Below are positions 61,196 to 64,000 of a stretch of 64,000 nucleotides of DNA, one piece after another. Below the pieces are notes generated by a model. That model was given only the letters and a program-made list of their open reading frames with translations, was not told the DNA's origin and ran no database searches. The DNA comes from DAITAZ01 sp036824045 (GTDB lineage Bacteria; Pseudomonadota; Gammaproteobacteria; Burkholderiales; Rhodocyclaceae): positions 62,001 through 126,000 of the forward strand of contig DAITAZ010000001.1 of assembly GCA_036824045.1 (NCBI GenBank), in the 5' to 3' direction. How positions within the stretch are numbered: position 1 is the first letter of the stretch; every line of letters begins with the position of its first letter. Position numbers and translations under genes: made by a program.

Positions 61196-62458
61196 TTATC
61201 CGTGATCCGCGCGGGTGATCCGGGGCAGTTCCACCAGGGCAATGCCCCCGGCCTCGCCGTTGCGCAGAGCGAGCCGCCCCCCCAACCGCTCCACGGCCGC
61301 CCGCGCCAGGAAAAGCCCCAGCCCGGCGCCGGCGCCCGGCCTGGGCTCCCGCCCGCCCAGCGCCAGGACCGGCTCGGGAAAACCGGGGCCGCTGTCGCGC
61401 ACCTCCACCCGAACCCGGTCTTCCGTCCAGTCCACGGCCACCACCACCTCGTCCCGGCTGGCTCGGGCAGCGTTGTCAAACAGACTGGTGAGCCCTTGGG
61501 CGAGCGTCGGGTCGGCCGCAACCCGGGGCATGCCCCCCGGGCCGTCGAACTGCACCCGGCTGCGCACCCGGGGATGACGGGCCTGCCACTGGCCATGGAG
61601 CGCACCCAGCCAGCGATCCACCGGCTGAGCGTGGAGCTGCTCGTTGCGCGCCGCGCCCGCGCGCCCCGCCAGCCCCGTGATGATGCCCTTGCACACACCG
61701 ACCTGCTGGCGCAGGACCGCCAGATCCGCCCGGACCTGCTCGCTCAGCCCGGGCTCCCGCTCCAGTTCCCCCGCCAGCACCGCCATGGTGGCCAAGGGCG
61801 TGCCCAGTTCATGGGCCGCTCCGGCAGCCAGTGCGCCCAGCGCCACCACCCGTTCGTCCCTCAGGGCATTTTCCCGCGCCTGGGCAAGGCGGACATCCCG
61901 CTCCCGGATGCTGGCGTTGAGCCGCAGCACGAACCAGGTAATGAGCGCCGCCGAAAGCACGAAGGTCAGCCACATCCCTGCCAGATGCATCTGTGCCGCC
62001 CGAGCCGGGTCCGGCACCGCCAGGGGCAGATAGACCCACATCAGGAGGGTGTAGCCGGCGCTGGCCAGCGCCGCCACCAGCCATGCCAGGCGGTGGGGCA
62101 GGCTCACCGCGGCCACCGCCACCGGCACGAGCAGCAGGGAAATGAGCGGATTGGCCGCGCCCCCCGACAAGTAGAGCAGGACCACCAGGGCCAGCAGGTC
62201 GATACCGAGCTGGATCGCCAGTTCGCCCGCGTCCACTTCCTCCGCCCCCGCGCACTGCCAGGCGCAAAAACTGTTGAACGCCGCCAACAACACCAACAGC
62301 GCCCCCAGCGGCAGCATGGGCAAGGCAATGCCCAAGAGCGGCGGCACCAGGAATACACCCAGCGCCACCGCCGCCAGCACCAGCCAGCGCAAGGCGACCA
62401 GCCTGCGCAGCGTGGCCAGCCGGGTGGCGCCTTCGGAGGAAACCGATGGAATTTGCAT
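61196..62458 (-). CDS. regB: Redox sensor histidine kinase of the RegB/PrrB family
   Basis: A 420-residue membrane kinase with about six N-terminal helices. The quinone-sensing loop motif GGxxNPF appears as GGAANPL around residues 99-105. The dimerisation motif is H216 (GALAAGAAHELGTPLATMAV), and C256 lies exactly 40 residues later (VGVCKGIITGL), the same spacing as H225 and redox-active C265 of Rhodobacter RegB. The ATPase domain has NAARASRDEV, DSGPGFP and GAGLGLFLARAAVERLGG. It starts at 62458 and is divergent from a cytochrome c4 gene. Confidence 0.92.
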   Translation of the reverse strand: MQIPSVSSEGATRLATLRRLVALRWLVLAAVALGVFLVPPLLGIALPMLPLGALLVLLAAFNSFCAWQCAGAEEVDAGELAIQLGIDLLALVVLLYLSGGAANPLISLLLVPVAVAAVSLPHRLAWLVAALASAGYTLLMWVYLPLAVPDPARAAQMHLAGMWLTFVLSAALITWFVLRLNASIRERDVRLAQARENALRDERVVALGALAAGAAHELGTPLATMAVLAGELEREPGLSEQVRADLAVLRQQVGVCKGIITGLAGRAGAARNEQLHAQPVDRWLGALHGQWQARHPRVRSRVQFDGPGGMPRVAADPTLAQGLTSLFDNAARASRDEVVVAVDWTEDRVRVEVRDSGPGFPEPVLALGGREPRPGAGAGLGLFLARAAVERLGGRLALRNGEAGGIALVELPRITRADHG

Positions 62459-62461
62459 CGG
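62443..62461. other. Inverted repeat across the regB start codon
   Basis: CCGATG and CATCGG flank a 7-base loop; the regB start codon lies in the CATCGG arm as read on the plus strand. In mRNA the hairpin could hide the initiation region. Coding constraint on the first codons could equally explain it. Confidence 0.25.
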
Positions 62462-62556
62462 CGGATTATCCCATAGCCCGCCGAACACCCCCGGCACCCC
62501 GCCCCCGTGACAAAACGCCGCACCCTTGCGGCCACAACAACCGTGGAGAGACAACC

Positions 62557-63225
62557 ATGAGACTGACCCATCGCTTCCGCCTCGCCCTCTGGTGCCTGGC
62601 TGCCAGCCTGCCCGCCGTCGCGGCGGCCCAGGACGCCGCCCGCGGCAAGGAGATCAACGGCACCTGCGCCGCCTGCCATGGCGAATTTGGCCAGGGCGGA
62701 AAAAAAGGCGAGTACCCCCGCCTGGGCGGACAACGCGCCGCCTATCTCGAAGACCAGCTCCGCGCCTTCCGCGCCCGCAAGCGGGTCAACATCCCCATGT
62801 TCCCCTACACCCAGGAGCGGGAACTGCCGGACGAAGACATCGTGGACGTCTCCGCCTACCTGGCCGCAGTGGAACTACCCACCAAGCACCCGGAGTTCAA
62901 GGGCCATGAGGATGCCCTGACCCGCCTGCTGGCCGTGGAAAAGGTGATGATCATTCCCCGCGCCGAAGGCAAGGTGGAGAACGGCGAACGCATCTTCCAG
63001 AAAGAGTGCATCGCCTGCCACGGCCGCACCGGCCGCGGCCGCGGCAAGTTCCCCATGCTGGTCGGGCAATACACCAGCTACCTGAAAAAGCAGATGGAGG
63101 CCTACGTGAAGGGGGAGCGCCCCCATGACGAAGAAGGCCCCGGCGGCGTCCTCAACACCCTCTCTGCCCAGGACATGCAGGACGTCCTCGCCTACCTCAC
63201 CACTTTGCAGGACAAACAACCATGA
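62557..63225 (+). CDS. Diheme cytochrome c4-type protein
   Basis: A 222-residue periplasmic cytochrome. The signal peptide ends near AVAAA (residue 24); haem sites are C37-x2-C40-H41 (CAACHG) and a second CIACHG in the C-terminal half. Each is followed by a c4-type segment (YPRLGGQRAAYLEDQLRAFRARKR and FPMLVGQYTSYLKKQMEAYVKGER). Cytochromes c4 donate electrons to terminal oxidases or N-oxide reductases. The start at 62557 follows GGAGAG. It overlaps the next gene by 4 bp (ATGA), so the two are probably made together. Confidence 0.93.
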   Translation: MRLTHRFRLALWCLAASLPAVAAAQDAARGKEINGTCAACHGEFGQGGKKGEYPRLGGQRAAYLEDQLRAFRARKRVNIPMFPYTQERELPDEDIVDVSAYLAAVELPTKHPEFKGHEDALTRLLAVEKVMIIPRAEGKVENGERIFQKECIACHGRTGRGRGKFPMLVGQYTSYLKKQMEAYVKGERPHDEEGPGGVLNTLSAQDMQDVLAYLTTLQDKQP

Positions 63226-63563
63226 CCCGCACGCTCGCCTTCGCAGCCCCCCTGCTCGCTCTCTGCCTGTGGGCGGGCCCCGCCCATGCCCACGGTCACG
63301 GCGGCCCCGTCGACGAATCCGCCCCCGACGCCTGGAAACACAAGATGTGCGAACGGATGACCGACATCGCCCTGCAGGCCCTGCGCGACCGGGATCGGGA
63401 CCGCCCCGCCAAGCACTACGAGGAAGACGGCGGCCACGGGCCCCGTATCGCCAACCGCATCATCCGCGGGATCTACGCCGAACCCCAGATCTCCAGCCCG
63501 AAGAAAGCCGCCACCTACGGGCGGGCGGTGTGCATGGAAGAACTGGTGGGGGTGGAGCGGTAG
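63222..63563 (+). CDS. Small secreted protein of unknown function, coupled to cytochrome c4
   Basis: I do not recognise this 113-residue protein. It begins with a signal peptide (MTRTLAFAAPLLALCLWAGPAHA) followed by a His/Gly-rich start of the mature chain (HGHGGPVDES). The mature part is charged and helical with two cysteines (KMCERMTDIAL, RAVCMEEL). The ATGA overlap with the cytochrome c4 gene implies co-translation, and the cysteines and histidines might bind metal or form one disulfide. Function cannot be assigned. Confidence 0.75.
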   Translation: MTRTLAFAAPLLALCLWAGPAHAHGHGGPVDESAPDAWKHKMCERMTDIALQALRDRDRDRPAKHYEEDGGHGPRIANRIIRGIYAEPQISSPKKAATYGRAVCMEELVGVER

Positions 63564-63571
63564 GCCAATGC

Positions 63572-63769
63572 TCAGTGCACCCGCCACCCCACCTGGCGAC
63601 CGACGCCGGAGAGTTTGCCCACCCCGACATTGAGGTCCCGCGAGAACGCGCCTGACAGCAGGAACTGCTCCACTTCCTCGGTCAGTTCGGCGAGCGTGCG
63701 CAGGTATTGGCACAGCGCGGTGGAGCGGATACGGGCTTGCAGGGTGCGGTCGTCGATATCGCCATACAT
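63572..63769 (-). CDS. Small protein of unknown function
   Basis: A 65-residue protein with a strong GAGGAGG ribosome binding site 7 bases before its ATG. It has no signal peptide. The sequence (MYGDIDDRTLQARIRSTALCQYLRTLAELTEEVEQFLLSG as separate helical parts) looks like a soluble helical protein, with a short basic tail. It converges on the small secreted-protein gene, 8 bp apart. Length and ribosome binding site argue for a real gene; no family is recognised. Confidence 0.6.
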   Translation of the reverse strand: MYGDIDDRTLQARIRSTALCQYLRTLAELTEEVEQFLLSGAFSRDLNVGVGKLSGVGRQVGWRVH

Positions 63770-63930
63770 GCGGGCCTCCTCGTTCGCGTGGCTGGGCTTG
63801 GGGACAGGCCCTGCTGCGTAATACGGCGTCCGCCCGGGCTTCTTGAGCCTCCGGGGGCTCGCATCCCTGTAACACTGCCGGCGCAGCCTTGTCCTGCTGG
63901 CGGGCGCTGCCCGTCATCTGGAGGCAGAGC

Positions 63931-64000
63931 ATGGGAGAGCAGTTCAATCACGCAATGATCGAGCCGGCGGGCCGAGATTTCCCGGTCCTGCGGCGCAGAA
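63931..64000 (+). CDS. Start of an unidentified gene (3' end outside window)
   Basis: An ATG at 63931 has GGAGG 6 bases upstream and opens a frame that runs to the window edge (begins MGEQFNHAMIEPAG). Only 23 codons are visible, so no family can be named. The 161-bp gap before it (63770-63930) shows no clear promoter or hairpin. Confidence 0.5.
   Translation, partial: MGEQFNHAMIEPAGRDFPVLRRR

Overview
The window is high-GC, gene-dense DNA with chromosomal housekeeping content. Gene order and families point to a betaproteobacterium, most likely of the Rhodocyclales type: hemL-thiE-thiD-rubredoxin-pilGHIJ-chpA, yqgE-ruvX-pyrR-pyrB, yggS-proC-yggT-yggU/pilT-pilU, and a clade II (atypical) nitrous-oxide reductase cluster beside RegBA. 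The taxonomic call is an inference from sequence recall. I see no insertion sequence, prophage, integrase, CRISPR array, rRNA or tRNA gene.

Layout. 1-3.4 kb: tail of a sigma-54 activator, then hemL, thiE and thiD. 3.5-12.2 kb: rubredoxin and the Pil-Chp chemosensory operon (pilG, pilH, pilI, pilJ and a 1650-residue ChpA/PilL hybrid kinase). 12.2-18.1 kb: a PLP trans-sulfuration enzyme, two proteins I do not recognise, an ammonium transporter and a photolyase. 18.2-28.1 kb: yqgE-ruvX-pyrR-pyrB, then a 6-kb block (SNF2 helicase, rhodanese, LysM/BON protein, secreted protein, MaoC hydratase), then a catalytically dead dihydroorotase homologue (PyrX). 28.2-39.4 kb: yggU, yggT, proC, yggS, the twitching ATPases pilT and pilU, a DUF2917/LysR divergent pair, rlmL, hemJ, an SDR protein, a ferredoxin-type reductase and an HDOD protein. 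39.4-44.5 kb: a complete branched-chain amino-acid ABC transporter (livFGMHK).

44.6-62.5 kb is the most interesting region, read almost entirely on the minus strand. It starts from a perfect FNR-type box upstream of nosZ. Order: nosZ, small cytochrome c, diheme cytochrome c, nosB, nosD, nosG, nosH, nosF, nosL, nosY, a TlpA-like thioredoxin, ubiE/menG, menA, a bile-acid/sodium-symporter-family protein, a second nosD-like gene, and another small cytochrome c. NosZ reduces N2O. NosG and NosH should pass electrons from quinol to periplasmic cytochromes. NosD, NosF, NosY and NosL serve copper-site maturation. Two menaquinone-type genes directly downstream suggest that quinone supply and N2O respiration are linked here. 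A regA/regB-like redox two-component pair, a cytochrome c4 and several small unknown proteins close the window.

Gene boundaries were chosen by family alignment from memory, ribosome binding sites and overlaps. Where a longer in-frame start exists I say why the shorter one was preferred.
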